Positions 17,395 through 26,750 of a stretch of DNA of 64,000 nt are shown one piece after another (the stretch's first letter is position 1; each line of letters opens with the position of its first letter). Position numbers and translations under genes: made by a program. This DNA is from JACJXF01 sp964349045 (lineage in GTDB: Bacteria > Bacteroidota > Bacteroidia > Bacteroidales > GCA-2748055), in the NCBI GenBank assembly GCA_964349045.1, contig CAYGFI010000001.1, positions 1-64,000 on the forward strand. The letters run 5' to 3'. The notes beneath the pieces are model-generated. The model did not search any database and was not told the DNA's origin. It was given only the letters and a program-made list of their open reading frames with translations.

Positions 17395-18858
17395 ATGAAA
17401 AAATTTACAAAATTGTTTCTGTTAAGTGTACTAATTTCATTTGGAATTAATTGCTCTGCCCAGATAATGAAAGATATTGCTCAAAACAGCACCATAGATG
17501 CCAATGTACCAAAATACAGCGATGTGGTAATGAGAAGCTTATCTTTTAGAAATGATACTTTTAAGTTTGGCTCTACCCTGCAAAATGCATTGGATTTTCA
17601 TGTTACCCGACTGGATTGGGTATATGTAAGGGAAGGTGACGGAAGTTACATGAAAGACTTTGCTGCAAAAGGTATTAAAGTAGGTGGTACAATTAATGCA
17701 ACGCCCGTCGATTCTTCGATTTCTATCCAGGATATAAATGGAAAGGCCCAGCAAACACCCTGGCTTCCGGGACGTTATTTTATTTGCGTTAATAATCCTG
17801 TTGCATTTAAATACAACCTGGATAATATTAAAATTGGTGTTGATCTTGGTTGTATTTCTATTCAGCGTGATGAGCCAGGCTTTGGTAATATTGAATACAG
17901 TAAAAGTTGCTGTTTCTGTTCCTTCTGTAAGGCAAAAGCATTATCTCAAGGTGTTAATCTGAACGACGCAATTCAACGGAAAGCATTCAATAAAGCATCT
18001 ACAATTGAGTTTTATAAAAATCTTTATAGCCAGGCAAACACTTATGCCGGGTTTGCATTAGGTCATTCATGTAATGGAGGTGCGCGCTCCTGGGATGATG
18101 AAAACTATAAAGAAATATTTGATGAACACAACTATAGAATCGCTGAAATGAGAGACAAGACACCTGATGAAGTATATAATCTATCGAAAGAATCGCGCTT
18201 GCGAAATAAAGCTCAGTTATTTCAATATACTACAAGGGGTGATATGGATAAATCCATTCAAAGAAAATACATAGCAATTGGATACGCGACCGGAATGATC
18301 GTAATGGTTCCGTGGGATGTATATATTAGCAGAGCTCCGCGTTATTTTGGTGTTAAGGAGGATTATGCTGATGTGTTTGGATTTGTCCGATGCATAGGAC
18401 AGGCAGGATACCTGGATGAGTACCAGGATGCTGCTGTTGGTGGTTACGACCTGGATGAAACCCGGTATACAACAGACCCGGTTGGAATTATTTCCGGTAA
18501 CCCCCAGCTTAGCATGTTTGTCCGTGCTAAGCCTGGAAATGAAGACGCACCCGTTATTGTTCATATGGTTAAATGGGATGGCAGCGGTTCTGTAAAAATA
18601 AAATTATTAACAAAGAGTTTTTTTGACGGAGGTGCTCTGAATATTAAACTATGGACTCCAAAACCTTATAACCATTCTAAGCACATCAAAGCTGAAAAAA
18701 AGGGTAACTACAAAACCCTTAAGCTGGATCGTACCGGAGAGATGAACGTAACTGTTAATGGTCAATGGACTGAAGTTGATGTACCGGACTTATCACCATG
18801 GGGTATCCTGGTGGTTGAGAAGGACAATTCTGACTCACGTTCAAAAAAAAGAAAATAA
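17395..18858 (+). CDS. Secreted TIM-barrel protein of an unrecognised family (RDE/CFCxxC family, copy C)
   Basis: The start is the ATG at 17395, which begins a clean signal peptide (MKKFTKLFLLSVLISFGINCSAQ); the longer frame from 17278 adds 39 charged residues without a leader and is rejected. The 487-residue product is the shortest member of the family. It retains PKYSDVVMRSLSFR, FHVTRLDWVYV, ISIQRDEPG, CCFCSFC, MVPWDVY, APRYFGVKEDYADVFGFVR and PWGILVVE, but the middle of the barrel is shorter and the Glu of R-E-W is Asp. It heads a rightward run: a BNR protein starts 19 bases after its stop, then a beta-helix protein. This is the same three-family combination found elsewhere in the window. 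Confidence 0.7.
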   Translation: MKKFTKLFLLSVLISFGINCSAQIMKDIAQNSTIDANVPKYSDVVMRSLSFRNDTFKFGSTLQNALDFHVTRLDWVYVREGDGSYMKDFAAKGIKVGGTINATPVDSSISIQDINGKAQQTPWLPGRYFICVNNPVAFKYNLDNIKIGVDLGCISIQRDEPGFGNIEYSKSCCFCSFCKAKALSQGVNLNDAIQRKAFNKASTIEFYKNLYSQANTYAGFALGHSCNGGARSWDDENYKEIFDEHNYRIAEMRDKTPDEVYNLSKESRLRNKAQLFQYTTRGDMDKSIQRKYIAIGYATGMIVMVPWDVYISRAPRYFGVKEDYADVFGFVRCIGQAGYLDEYQDAAVGGYDLDETRYTTDPVGIISGNPQLSMFVRAKPGNEDAPVIVHMVKWDGSGSVKIKLLTKSFFDGGALNIKLWTPKPYNHSKHIKAEKKGNYKTLKLDRTGEMNVTVNGQWTEVDVPDLSPWGILVVEKDNSDSRSKKRK

Positions 18859-18877
18859 ACCTGTTAACGTAAATGAA

Positions 18878-20317
18878 ATGAAGATGAAAAATAATTGGTC
18901 CACATTTTTGTATTTGTGCCTGTTAATGTCCATTTTCTCAGGTTGTAACCCACCTATAAAAAATTCCGGCTATACAAGTGAGAATAAAAAAAGTGACATA
19001 AAAGTTCTTTTTAGCAGGGATGAACTCATTGAAATGGGATATCCTTTTGGAAAATACGGAAAAGACGTACCGTTGGGGGATCCTGATTTGGAATGGAAAA
19101 GAAGTAATCCCGATGTTACCGTTTTTGTTCCCCTGGGTTCAGGTTTTTACGATGGCGATAACGAACACTTTCTGGTTTTTGAATCTCCTGATAAGGATGA
19201 ATTGCTGGCAATGTGGACTCAAAGTTCACGTGAAGCTCATGGAGATAATCACCTGGTTTTGGCCAGGAGTAAAGATGGAGTGAACTGGTCCAATCCAAAA
19301 TATATTGTAGGTGCAAAGTACGCTATTGGCGGCTTACAGGCCAGCTGGGGTTTTCCCATTATCTCGGACAAAGGCAGGATATATATTTTTTATACTAAGG
19401 AAATTGAGCTTAATGACGAAGACAAGCAGGGAAGTGGTACTATGGGATGCGTTTTTTCTGACGATAGGGGATATACCTGGACCCAACCAAAAGAAATCCC
19501 AATGCCTCGTTCAAAATACGATAATCCGGATCCTGAAATTCCAAAGGGTTGGATCGTATTTCAAAAGCCTGTATCAGACCAGGAGGGTAAATGGATTGCA
19601 GGATATACCCTGGTAACTTCACCCACTGTAATGAAAAAGGAAAAAAATTGGCCTAATGCAGATTCCAGGTGCTATTTTATGCGGTTTATGAACATTGATA
19701 ACAATCCTAATCCCGGGGATATTGAAATTGAGTGGTATCCTGAAAATGACCTGGGATTGGAAGTTCAGAATAAAGTCTATCCGCACCTATCGACAGCTCA
19801 GGAACCGGCAGTTGTTTTATTACCCGACGGAAGGCTGTTTACAGTCATGAGAACTATGACCGGATATATATATTACTCTGTTTCTGCTGATAATGGTAAA
19901 ACCTGGGATAAACCCGGGATTCTTAAATACTCAGATAATGGACCCGGAATAAAACACCCGATGTCTCCCTGTCCTTTATACAGACTTAAGGATGGGAAAT
20001 TTGTTCTTATTTTTCACAATAATGATGGTACACGATTTGGTTATAATCAGGCTGATAAAATCTGGAGTATTAATGTGGCAAATGTTATCAGGAACCCGAC
20101 CTACTATGCTATTGGGGAGTTTAAAAAAGATGCGGAACAGCCAATCTGGTTTAATGAACCAAAAGAAATCCTTAACTCCGGTGATATTGCATTACCACCC
20201 AAAATGACAGCTGAAATAGGCACCTATCCGAGTATCACAGAATTCATGGGAAAAACAGTATTATGGTATCCTGACAGAAAAAGGTTTTTACTGGGTAAAT
20301 ATTTAAATATAAATTAA
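18878..20317 (+). CDS. BNR/sialidase-like lipoprotein
   Basis: I choose the ATG at 18878; the frame upstream overlaps the previous gene and reads into unrelated sequence. The 480-residue product has a lipoprotein signal (LLMSIFSGC, Cys about residue 23). Asp boxes SKDGVNWS, SDDRGYTWT and SADNGKTWD indicate a six-bladed BNR propeller. Characteristic segments are LLAMWTQSSREA and AQEPAVVLLPDGRLFTVMRT, both shared with the protein at 62568 (VAVWTQASRES, CQEPYMALLPSGRVICTMRV). The conserved Glu of QEP may be catalytic. This subgroup differs from the LamG-bearing BNR proteins at 12643 and 45413. Substrate unknown; annotated relatives are usually called exo-alpha-sialidase on fold alone. Confidence 0.7.
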   Translation: MKMKNNWSTFLYLCLLMSIFSGCNPPIKNSGYTSENKKSDIKVLFSRDELIEMGYPFGKYGKDVPLGDPDLEWKRSNPDVTVFVPLGSGFYDGDNEHFLVFESPDKDELLAMWTQSSREAHGDNHLVLARSKDGVNWSNPKYIVGAKYAIGGLQASWGFPIISDKGRIYIFYTKEIELNDEDKQGSGTMGCVFSDDRGYTWTQPKEIPMPRSKYDNPDPEIPKGWIVFQKPVSDQEGKWIAGYTLVTSPTVMKKEKNWPNADSRCYFMRFMNIDNNPNPGDIEIEWYPENDLGLEVQNKVYPHLSTAQEPAVVLLPDGRLFTVMRTMTGYIYYSVSADNGKTWDKPGILKYSDNGPGIKHPMSPCPLYRLKDGKFVLIFHNNDGTRFGYNQADKIWSINVANVIRNPTYYAIGEFKKDAEQPIWFNEPKEILNSGDIALPPKMTAEIGTYPSITEFMGKTVLWYPDRKRFLLGKYLNIN

Positions 20318-20376
20318 TAGTATACCTGTTTCCGTATCTTGAAAATAGTTACTTAAAAACAATAAATTCAAACCAT

Positions 20377-20410
20377 GGCGCCAAATAAAAAATCAGATTT
20401 TCGAGGCGCC
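20377..20410 (+). promoter_or_regulatory. GGCGCC-flanked hairpin just upstream of a beta-helix gene
   Basis: Two copies of the self-complementary hexamer GGCGCC (20377-20382 and 20405-20410) flank an A-rich then T-rich core (AAAA..TCAGA..TTTT), so the 34 bases can fold into one hairpin with a GC clamp. It ends 15 bases before the ATG at 20426 in otherwise very AT-rich DNA. It could mask the translation start, stabilise a processed mRNA end, or bind a dimeric regulator. It is not followed by a T-run, so a terminator is less likely. Confidence 0.4.
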
Positions 20411-20425
20411 CAAAAATGAAATAAT

Positions 20426-22471
20426 ATGAAAACCAAAGCGATTTACATCATTTTTATCGGTCTTATGTATCTTCAATCTGCGTTAGCACAGACGAAACTG
20501 TACATTGCACCTGGCGGTAATGACAGCTGGTCAGGTAGCATCGCTGAACCCAATACCCAAAAAACCGACGGACCGCTTGCCACACTGACCGGCGCCAGGG
20601 ATGCTGTCCGGAAGTTACATAAACAAGGCATTACCCAGCCAATCACTGTGCAATTTCGCCAGGGGAACTACCTGCTTTCTGAGCCTGTAATGTTCAAAGC
20701 GGAAGATTCCGGAACGCCGAACGCTCCAATCCTTTATACTAATTATCCGGGTGAAAAGGTTATTATTTCCGGTGGGCGGACAATTGAGGGCAAATGGCAG
20801 AAGCATCAAAACAAAATATGGAAAATCAAAATCCCCAAAGACTGGACATTTAACCAGCTCTTTGTGAACGGAAAACGCCAGACACGTGCACGTACTCCGA
20901 ATAACGGATACTTTAACGCATACAGTGTTCCAAAAGAATCGTATGATTCCATGATCTACCAGGCAGGTGACATTCAAAAAACCTGGCATGATCTGCCAAA
21001 TGTACAGGTTGTCATTTTTCATTCCTGGAGTGAGTCGAGGCTTTTCATTAAAGATATTGATGAGCAGCAAAGGTTGGTGACATTTACCGGCCCCGGAGCC
21101 TATACACTGGACCATTTCAGAAAATATCCCCGTTACTGGGTAGAAAATATCATGGAAGGTTTGGATGCACCGGGAGAGTGGTATCTCGACCGTAAGTCCG
21201 GCACACTCTACTATTACCCAACTGAGGATGTTGATTTAAATACTGCTGAAGTCATCGCTCCTGTTTCGAGTCAGCTTCTGCAACTCAGAGGAGATAAACC
21301 ATCGGGCATACCGGTACAGTACCTGACATTTGAGAATTTAGCATTCATGTATACAGGGTACAGCTTCCCGGCTACCGGTTATAAGAACGGAGGTGGAACA
21401 ACAGGACCCCGTTATCGTCCTTCGGCTGTGTTGCTGGAAAATGCGGGAAATGTGACATTCAGGAATTGCCTGCTCGAGAATACTGCAACCTATGCGATTG
21501 AGCTGGCGGACTCATCCTATAATTGCTTATTTGAAAACAACATCATACGACATTGTGGCGGAGGTGGAATCATAATCGTCGGTGGGAAGGATAATTCCGT
21601 AATCAACAATCATATTCATCATTGCGGTGAGTTATTTTTTGGCGGTACCGGAGTAGTAAATGCAAACGGTGTAAAAACCCACATTGCCCACAACCTAATT
21701 CATGATATGCCTTACTGCGGCGTTCGCGGCGGTGACTGGGGTTTGCGTCTTGATGAGGTAATTGAATTCAATCACATCCATCATGTAATGAACATGCTCA
21801 ATGATGGGGCGTGCGTTTTTAATTGTGGTATTGGCTCAATAATACGCAATAATGTCGTTCACGACAGTTATGGATTTGATGATCAGGGATGGGGATTGTA
21901 TCTCGATGAATTCCGAACCGATGTGATTATGACCAAAAACATTTCCTACAATACCAGGTCCGGCGGACTTCATCTGCACAACAATTTCGGTCATACAATC
22001 ACCAATAATATTTTTGCTTTTGGAAAAACGCATCAGATCAGCTGGACAAGGTTTCATGGAGTACATTTCAATGTGCGTAAAGCAAAATATCAGCATCCGA
22101 TTCATACATTTCAGCACAACATTGTGTATTGGAATGAAGGGGTATTTTCATATAATCTCGATTGCAATCGCTGGGACCTTGCTACCGCACCCGACAAAAT
22201 TGACTATAATCTATACTTCAATGCTGCCAAAGCTGGGCGCGTAACCATGGGAATTGGCCACGGTGGCAAACCGGGATATGATAAATTCGCCGATTGGCAG
22301 GAGATGGGACTGGATAAGCATTCGCTTGAAGCCGATCCCTTATTTAAGGATCCCAATAATGGGGACTTTACATTAGATGCTGCCTCTCCCGCCTTTAAAC
22401 TGGGATTTGAAGCTATTGACGTTTCAAAAGTTGGCTTGTTGAAAAAAATCGTTGGACCGCAATTAAAATGA
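20426..22471 (+). CDS. Secreted right-handed parallel beta-helix protein, GH141-like (copy 3)
   Basis: The 681-residue protein has a Sec signal peptide (MKTKAIYIIFIGLMYLQSALAQ). It opens with TKLYIAPGGNDSWSG and KTDGPLATLTGARDAVRKL, then NQLFVNGKRQTRARTPNNGYF: the standard N-terminus of GH141-type proteins. The helix carries GGTGVVNANG, MPYCGVRGGDW, EFNHIHHVMNMLNDGA and GLYLDEFRTD; the Asp residues of NDG and YLDE are plausible catalytic acids. Closest relatives in the window are the tandem pair at 38366 and 40558, with which it shares these motifs, rather than the pair at 4168/6497. It follows the BNR gene by 108 bases and precedes the isomerase-like gene by 81 bases in the same direction. 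Confidence 0.8.
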   Translation: MKTKAIYIIFIGLMYLQSALAQTKLYIAPGGNDSWSGSIAEPNTQKTDGPLATLTGARDAVRKLHKQGITQPITVQFRQGNYLLSEPVMFKAEDSGTPNAPILYTNYPGEKVIISGGRTIEGKWQKHQNKIWKIKIPKDWTFNQLFVNGKRQTRARTPNNGYFNAYSVPKESYDSMIYQAGDIQKTWHDLPNVQVVIFHSWSESRLFIKDIDEQQRLVTFTGPGAYTLDHFRKYPRYWVENIMEGLDAPGEWYLDRKSGTLYYYPTEDVDLNTAEVIAPVSSQLLQLRGDKPSGIPVQYLTFENLAFMYTGYSFPATGYKNGGGTTGPRYRPSAVLLENAGNVTFRNCLLENTATYAIELADSSYNCLFENNIIRHCGGGGIIIVGGKDNSVINNHIHHCGELFFGGTGVVNANGVKTHIAHNLIHDMPYCGVRGGDWGLRLDEVIEFNHIHHVMNMLNDGACVFNCGIGSIIRNNVVHDSYGFDDQGWGLYLDEFRTDVIMTKNISYNTRSGGLHLHNNFGHTITNNIFAFGKTHQISWTRFHGVHFNVRKAKYQHPIHTFQHNIVYWNEGVFSYNLDCNRWDLATAPDKIDYNLYFNAAKAGRVTMGIGHGGKPGYDKFADWQEMGLDKHSLEADPLFKDPNNGDFTLDAASPAFKLGFEAIDVSKVGLLKKIVGPQLK

Positions 22472-22552
22472 TTAAAGAGTTTGTTATTATTAACTGATTT
22501 ACAAAGTAAATTTTTTTAATGATTCAACGGATTATCCTTAATAGAAAGTAAC

Positions 22553-23494
22553 ATGAAAAATTTCAAAATGAATAGTGTAAAGAAATTTATGATAATGAAT
22601 ATAATATTATTAGTTATGACAAACTGTTCAACCCGGCATAAGAAATTGTCATTCATTAATTACCCTGGTCTTAAACTTGGATTCACCACCCAGAACTTTA
22701 CAGAATGTTTACCCGTTAGTTTTGAAAATGTAATAATGTTGCTAGATTATGCCTATGAGAAAGGGTTTACATTTTTTGAATTACGCGATCCCAATGCAGA
22801 ACTTACTTTTGAGGAGTGTTCTAAAATTGCAGGGTATGCAAGCGAAAAAGGGATTGAGGTAGCTTATGCAAATCAACGGGGATTACTTGACCCTGATTTT
22901 ATGAATGTTTTCAGCAAAGGTGTAAAGAATGCTAAAGTTTTTATTGGACCAAAAACCATCCGGGCAACGATTAGCGGATTAAATTTTACTGAAAATCCCG
23001 GGAAAACAGGCCTCAGTAAGGAGGAGTTTACAAAAGCGATCGAAATTGCCAACCAGGCTGCTCAGGAAGCTGAAGGGCAAGGCATTCAGCTTGTTATTGA
23101 AAACGGTGCTGAGCGTTTCACGGAATCGAATGATAGTTTATTTGGTTTTGAGTCGTTTTTTAAAAAAGTTAACCCAAATGTTGCATGGCAATTTGATACA
23201 GCTAACCCCTTTGCCAATAAAGACAATTTTGCTAATCCTGACTCGGTTAAACAGTATTTGGAAAAACACGCCGGCAGAATTAAATACATACATCTGAAAG
23301 CTGCCCAAAATTATCAGGCTCAGAAAGTTTTAGGCCCAAATGAATTGGATTATGGGGAATTATTCCGGATATTATCTGCCAATAATGTAAACTATATTTC
23401 CATAGAACTATTCGTTGAAAGCGATATTGACACAGTATATAAAAATATGGATATGAGCATTGAATTTTTGAGAAAAAGTGGTTTTATTAATTAA
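22553..23494 (+). CDS. Sugar isomerase/epimerase-like TIM-barrel lipoprotein
   Basis: This 313-residue protein has the xylose-isomerase-like/AP-endonuclease-2 barrel pattern: LGFTTQNF at strand 1, FFELRDPN, QLVIENGAE, WQFDTANP, YIHLKAA and YISIELFVE. The Glu, Asp, His and Glu residues of the later motifs are the usual divalent-metal ligands. Unlike cytosolic family members it begins with a lipoprotein signal (LLVMTNCST, Cys near residue 25), so it should act in the periplasm. Such exported homologues occur in Bacteroidota glycan clusters, but their substrates are mostly unsettled. It sits between a beta-helix protein and a sulfatase, suggesting it handles a sugar released by them. Family call is secure, reaction is not. 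Confidence 0.75.
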   Translation: MKNFKMNSVKKFMIMNIILLVMTNCSTRHKKLSFINYPGLKLGFTTQNFTECLPVSFENVIMLLDYAYEKGFTFFELRDPNAELTFEECSKIAGYASEKGIEVAYANQRGLLDPDFMNVFSKGVKNAKVFIGPKTIRATISGLNFTENPGKTGLSKEEFTKAIEIANQAAQEAEGQGIQLVIENGAERFTESNDSLFGFESFFKKVNPNVAWQFDTANPFANKDNFANPDSVKQYLEKHAGRIKYIHLKAAQNYQAQKVLGPNELDYGELFRILSANNVNYISIELFVESDIDTVYKNMDMSIEFLRKSGFIN

Positions 23495-23632
23495 GTTAAA
23501 AATACTTGTATTTAAAAATCTTTACCCTTAGAACCTGACAAGTTTGTAGCAAAATTAAGCATATATTTTTCAAGATATTTTGGAATTCAGTCGAATCGGC
23601 AATCGCATGATATATTTGATTAAATCCCGATA

Positions 23633-25108
23633 ATGAAAACAAAATTTAAAAGATTGGAGACAGGTAAAAACTTTTTTATCGGTTTGACATTGCCAATGAT
23701 CATGTTCGCCGGTTGTAAGAGTATTGAAACTAAAAATCAAAGCCCTAACTTTATTTTCATTCTGGCCGATGATTTAGGTTGGGCCGATCTTCCTGTATAT
23801 GGCAATAAATTCAATGAAGCACCAAATATTACAAAACTTGCTCAAGAAGGAATGCTTTTTACCAATGCTTATGCTACCGCACCTGTCTGTTCCCCATCCC
23901 GGGCAAGTATAATTTCAGGACAATACCCGGCCAGGACTGGAATAATAGATTGGATTCCCGGTCACTGGAGACCTTTTGAAGAAGTTATTGTTCCTGTTAA
24001 CCGTACCCAATACCTGCCTTCAGAAATTGTCACAATTGGCGAATCTATGAAAGCAGTTGGTTATGCTACCGGTTACTTTGGGAAATGGCATCTGGGAAAT
24101 GAAAAACAATACCATCCGAAGTTTCAGGGTTTTGATGATGCAAATATCGGTCAGGGGTATTATAATGTGATATTTGATCCTCCGCGGGAAGTTGGATCTC
24201 CTAAAAGATTATCGGAGCTCCTGACTGATTTTGGTGAGGAATTTATAGAAAAAAACAGTCATCATCCTTTTTTCCTTTTTATATCTCATTTTGATGTTCA
24301 TGTACAATTAGATGCAGATCAGGATTTAATAGATAAATATCTGCACAAAGAAAAAGTCAAGAATTATCCGTGCAATGCTGTATATGCAGCCATGATTGAA
24401 CATCTGGACCGAAGTGTTGGAAGGATAGTTAAAAAACTGAAAGAATCCGGATTGGAAGAAAATACAATGTTAGTATTCTTTTCTGATAATGGGGGATTGA
24501 ACATGCGATATGACCGGGCCCCATTAATTGCCAATAGCAAAAAACCATTATATGAGACTGATTCTCTTTTATATATTGCCTCTTCTAATTCTCCGTTAAG
24601 AGGAGAAAAAGGGACACTCTATGAAGGTGGTATCCGTGAACCCATGATTGTAAAGTGGCCTGCAAAAATTAAAGCAGGAAGCGTGTCAGATGCTGTTGTC
24701 TGCGGTGTTGATTTTTTCCCCACTTTTGTTGAAATAGCAGGAGGAATATTACCTCCTGATCAAATAATGGATGGGCAAAGTATTGTTCCACAATTATCAG
24801 GAAGAAAATTAGATAATGAAAGGACAATATTCTGGCACTACCCTGTTTATCATCACGATTTCCCTTCCGGGGCAATACGAATGGGCGATTGGAAGCTAAT
24901 AGAAAATCAGGTAACACGTGAAGTTTCACTGTTCAATCTGAAGTCGGATGTTGGTGAATCGACCGATCTTGCAAGGGTTTACCCTGAAAAAAAGGAGGAA
25001 ATGTATTCCCTGTTAAAAAATTGGCAGTTAGAGATTAATGCTTCACTTCCAAAACCTAATCCACTTTTTGACATGAAAAAGAGGTTTGAGTGGGGAATTC
25101 ATCCATAA
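23633..25108 (+). CDS. S1-family sulfatase lipoprotein
   Basis: The 491-residue protein carries the type I sulfatase hallmark CSPSRAS (Cys86 to be converted to formylglycine) in TAPVCSPSRASIISGQYP. Metal-binding and active-site segments are present: FILADDLGW (about 42-50), GKWHLGN and FFSDNGG. The leader MIMFAGCKS gives a lipobox with Cys28, placing the enzyme in the periplasm or at the cell surface. It would hydrolyse sulfate esters on a glycan; the subfamily cannot be set by eye. Activation needs a formylglycine-generating or anSME maturase, which is not in this window. It closes the rightward run and converges on the symporter gene at 25217. Confidence 0.92.
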   Translation: MKTKFKRLETGKNFFIGLTLPMIMFAGCKSIETKNQSPNFIFILADDLGWADLPVYGNKFNEAPNITKLAQEGMLFTNAYATAPVCSPSRASIISGQYPARTGIIDWIPGHWRPFEEVIVPVNRTQYLPSEIVTIGESMKAVGYATGYFGKWHLGNEKQYHPKFQGFDDANIGQGYYNVIFDPPREVGSPKRLSELLTDFGEEFIEKNSHHPFFLFISHFDVHVQLDADQDLIDKYLHKEKVKNYPCNAVYAAMIEHLDRSVGRIVKKLKESGLEENTMLVFFSDNGGLNMRYDRAPLIANSKKPLYETDSLLYIASSNSPLRGEKGTLYEGGIREPMIVKWPAKIKAGSVSDAVVCGVDFFPTFVEIAGGILPPDQIMDGQSIVPQLSGRKLDNERTIFWHYPVYHHDFPSGAIRMGDWKLIENQVTREVSLFNLKSDVGESTDLARVYPEKKEEMYSLLKNWQLEINASLPKPNPLFDMKKRFEWGIHP

Positions 25109-25216
25109 CAATTTAGTCGGGCTAATGTCATCTGGATCCGGTGCGTCGATTACAGTCGTATTTGGAATGCGATTGGTTATTCCGTTCGTTGTGTAAAGAA
25201 TAATTAAATAATTGTT

Positions 25217-26722
25217 TTAACGGAGGCGTACATACTTTTCAATTGCTGTCTCATCCGGAAAAATAAGACTCCCAATATATCCAACAACAAACATGGTAAT
25301 ATGACTGCATAACCCGATTAAATAAGGGTGCAGTGTGTAATTAAAAGCACCCAGGTCAATTACATTATTTTTTGTTAGCGATGCCCATGCTACTACAGTA
25401 ATCGTTGCTATAATACCAATACCCACCCCTTTACTATTAGCCTTTTTACTAATGAATGCAAGCAACATTAAGCCAAGCAATCCACCGGCGAAAATAGATA
25501 ATGCCGAATAATATATTTCCAATACCTGGCCCGACCGGCTATTGAGCCATGAAGCCAATAAAAGCGAAAATGTACCCGCAACAAGTACCGACAAACGGCC
25601 AATTATCAGCATTTTTTTATCAGAACTCCCGGGAATCATTTTTTTAAATAAATCATTGGTAAACACCGTCGATACGCTGTTAAGCCCGCCCGACAATGTT
25701 GACATGGCACTGGAAAGCAAGGCAGCCAGTGCCAGACCAATAACACCGGCAGGTAATTGATTCATAATAAAAAAGGGCAAAATTTTGTCGGGTTTGGCCA
25801 TAATGTCGGAAGGTACACTTGTTCCGGAATAAGTATAATAGCCCCACAAAGCTGTTCCTACAAAAAAGAATAATGCCCATACCGGTATACAGGCTAAACC
25901 ACTAATTAACGCCCCTCTCACAGCTTGCCTGGTTGTTTTAGCTGTAAGGTAGCGTTGAACCATGGTCTGGTCGGTGCCAAAATTATGTGCATGCTGGTAA
26001 AAACCATATAATAACATCACCAAAACAGTATCGTGTTTTAGACTAAATCCCGGTTCGCCTAAACTAAATTTACCCTGATGCCATGCGGCCGAAAGGATTT
26101 CACCAGCACCAGCCTTTGCTCCAAATAAAGCAATACTTAAGAAAACAATTCCCCCTCCAATAAACAGCACTCCCTGAATTACATCTACCCAGGTTACAGC
26201 TTCAATTCCACCCGATAAGGTGTACACCATTGTTATAATGCCAAGTACCAATATTAAAAGGTAGATATTCCAACCTGTCATAGTGTTTATAGCTAATGCC
26301 AGCACAAAAAAGATAACTGCAAGCCTCGAAATATAATAGAAAATAAAAGTAACCGCACCATAAGCCCTTATACCGTACCCAAAACGTTTTTCGAAAAACT
26401 CATAGAGGCTCATGCCTATAATGTTACGGTATAAAGGAATCATAATGAAAGCAATAGGAAACATAACCACAAGCACCATTAAGGAATTCGTAAATTGTCT
26501 CCAGTCTCCGGCAAATGCTGAACCCGGATTTGCTAAAAAAGTCATGTTACTTACCAGGGTCGCAATTAATGCCATGCCCATTGCCCAGCCCGGTATGCGG
26601 TTGTTTGCAATAAAATAATCCCTGGTGGATTTCTGACGTTTCATAAAAAAGAATCCAACGCCAAGAACAATAGCCATATATGCAATTAGCACCAAATAGT
26701 CGAGCAATGAAAGAGGATTCAT
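25217..26722 (-). CDS. Sodium:solute symporter (SSS family)
   Basis: This 501-residue integral membrane protein shows about 13 hydrophobic segments and the SSS-family look: N-terminal LLDYLVLIAYMAIVLGVGFFFMKRQ, RIPGWAMGMALIATLVSN near the Na+ site, and GGIEAVTWVDVIQG, a strongly conserved family motif. QHAHNFGTDQTMVQRYLTAKTT in the middle is typical of the subgroup often found beside glycosidase genes. It probably brings a monosaccharide or small oligosaccharide released by the upstream enzymes across the inner membrane with Na+. It is the last gene of the leftward set GH20, GH29, SGNH, GH78, symporter, 28 bases after the GH78-like gene. The transported sugar is unknown. Confidence 0.9.
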   Translation of the reverse strand: MNPLSLLDYLVLIAYMAIVLGVGFFFMKRQKSTRDYFIANNRIPGWAMGMALIATLVSNMTFLANPGSAFAGDWRQFTNSLMVLVVMFPIAFIMIPLYRNIIGMSLYEFFEKRFGYGIRAYGAVTFIFYYISRLAVIFFVLALAINTMTGWNIYLLILVLGIITMVYTLSGGIEAVTWVDVIQGVLFIGGGIVFLSIALFGAKAGAGEILSAAWHQGKFSLGEPGFSLKHDTVLVMLLYGFYQHAHNFGTDQTMVQRYLTAKTTRQAVRGALISGLACIPVWALFFFVGTALWGYYTYSGTSVPSDIMAKPDKILPFFIMNQLPAGVIGLALAALLSSAMSTLSGGLNSVSTVFTNDLFKKMIPGSSDKKMLIIGRLSVLVAGTFSLLLASWLNSRSGQVLEIYYSALSIFAGGLLGLMLLAFISKKANSKGVGIGIIATITVVAWASLTKNNVIDLGAFNYTLHPYLIGLCSHITMFVVGYIGSLIFPDETAIEKYVRLR

Positions 26723-26750
26723 AGATTACAGTTATTTATAAGATTCAATG

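Noticed and set aside
25125..25196. 23-codon plus-strand frame with a hydrophobic, membrane-like sequence between the sulfatase and symporter genes
   Set aside because: Too short and without a clear start context; the gap is a convergent intergenic region and chance is more likely.
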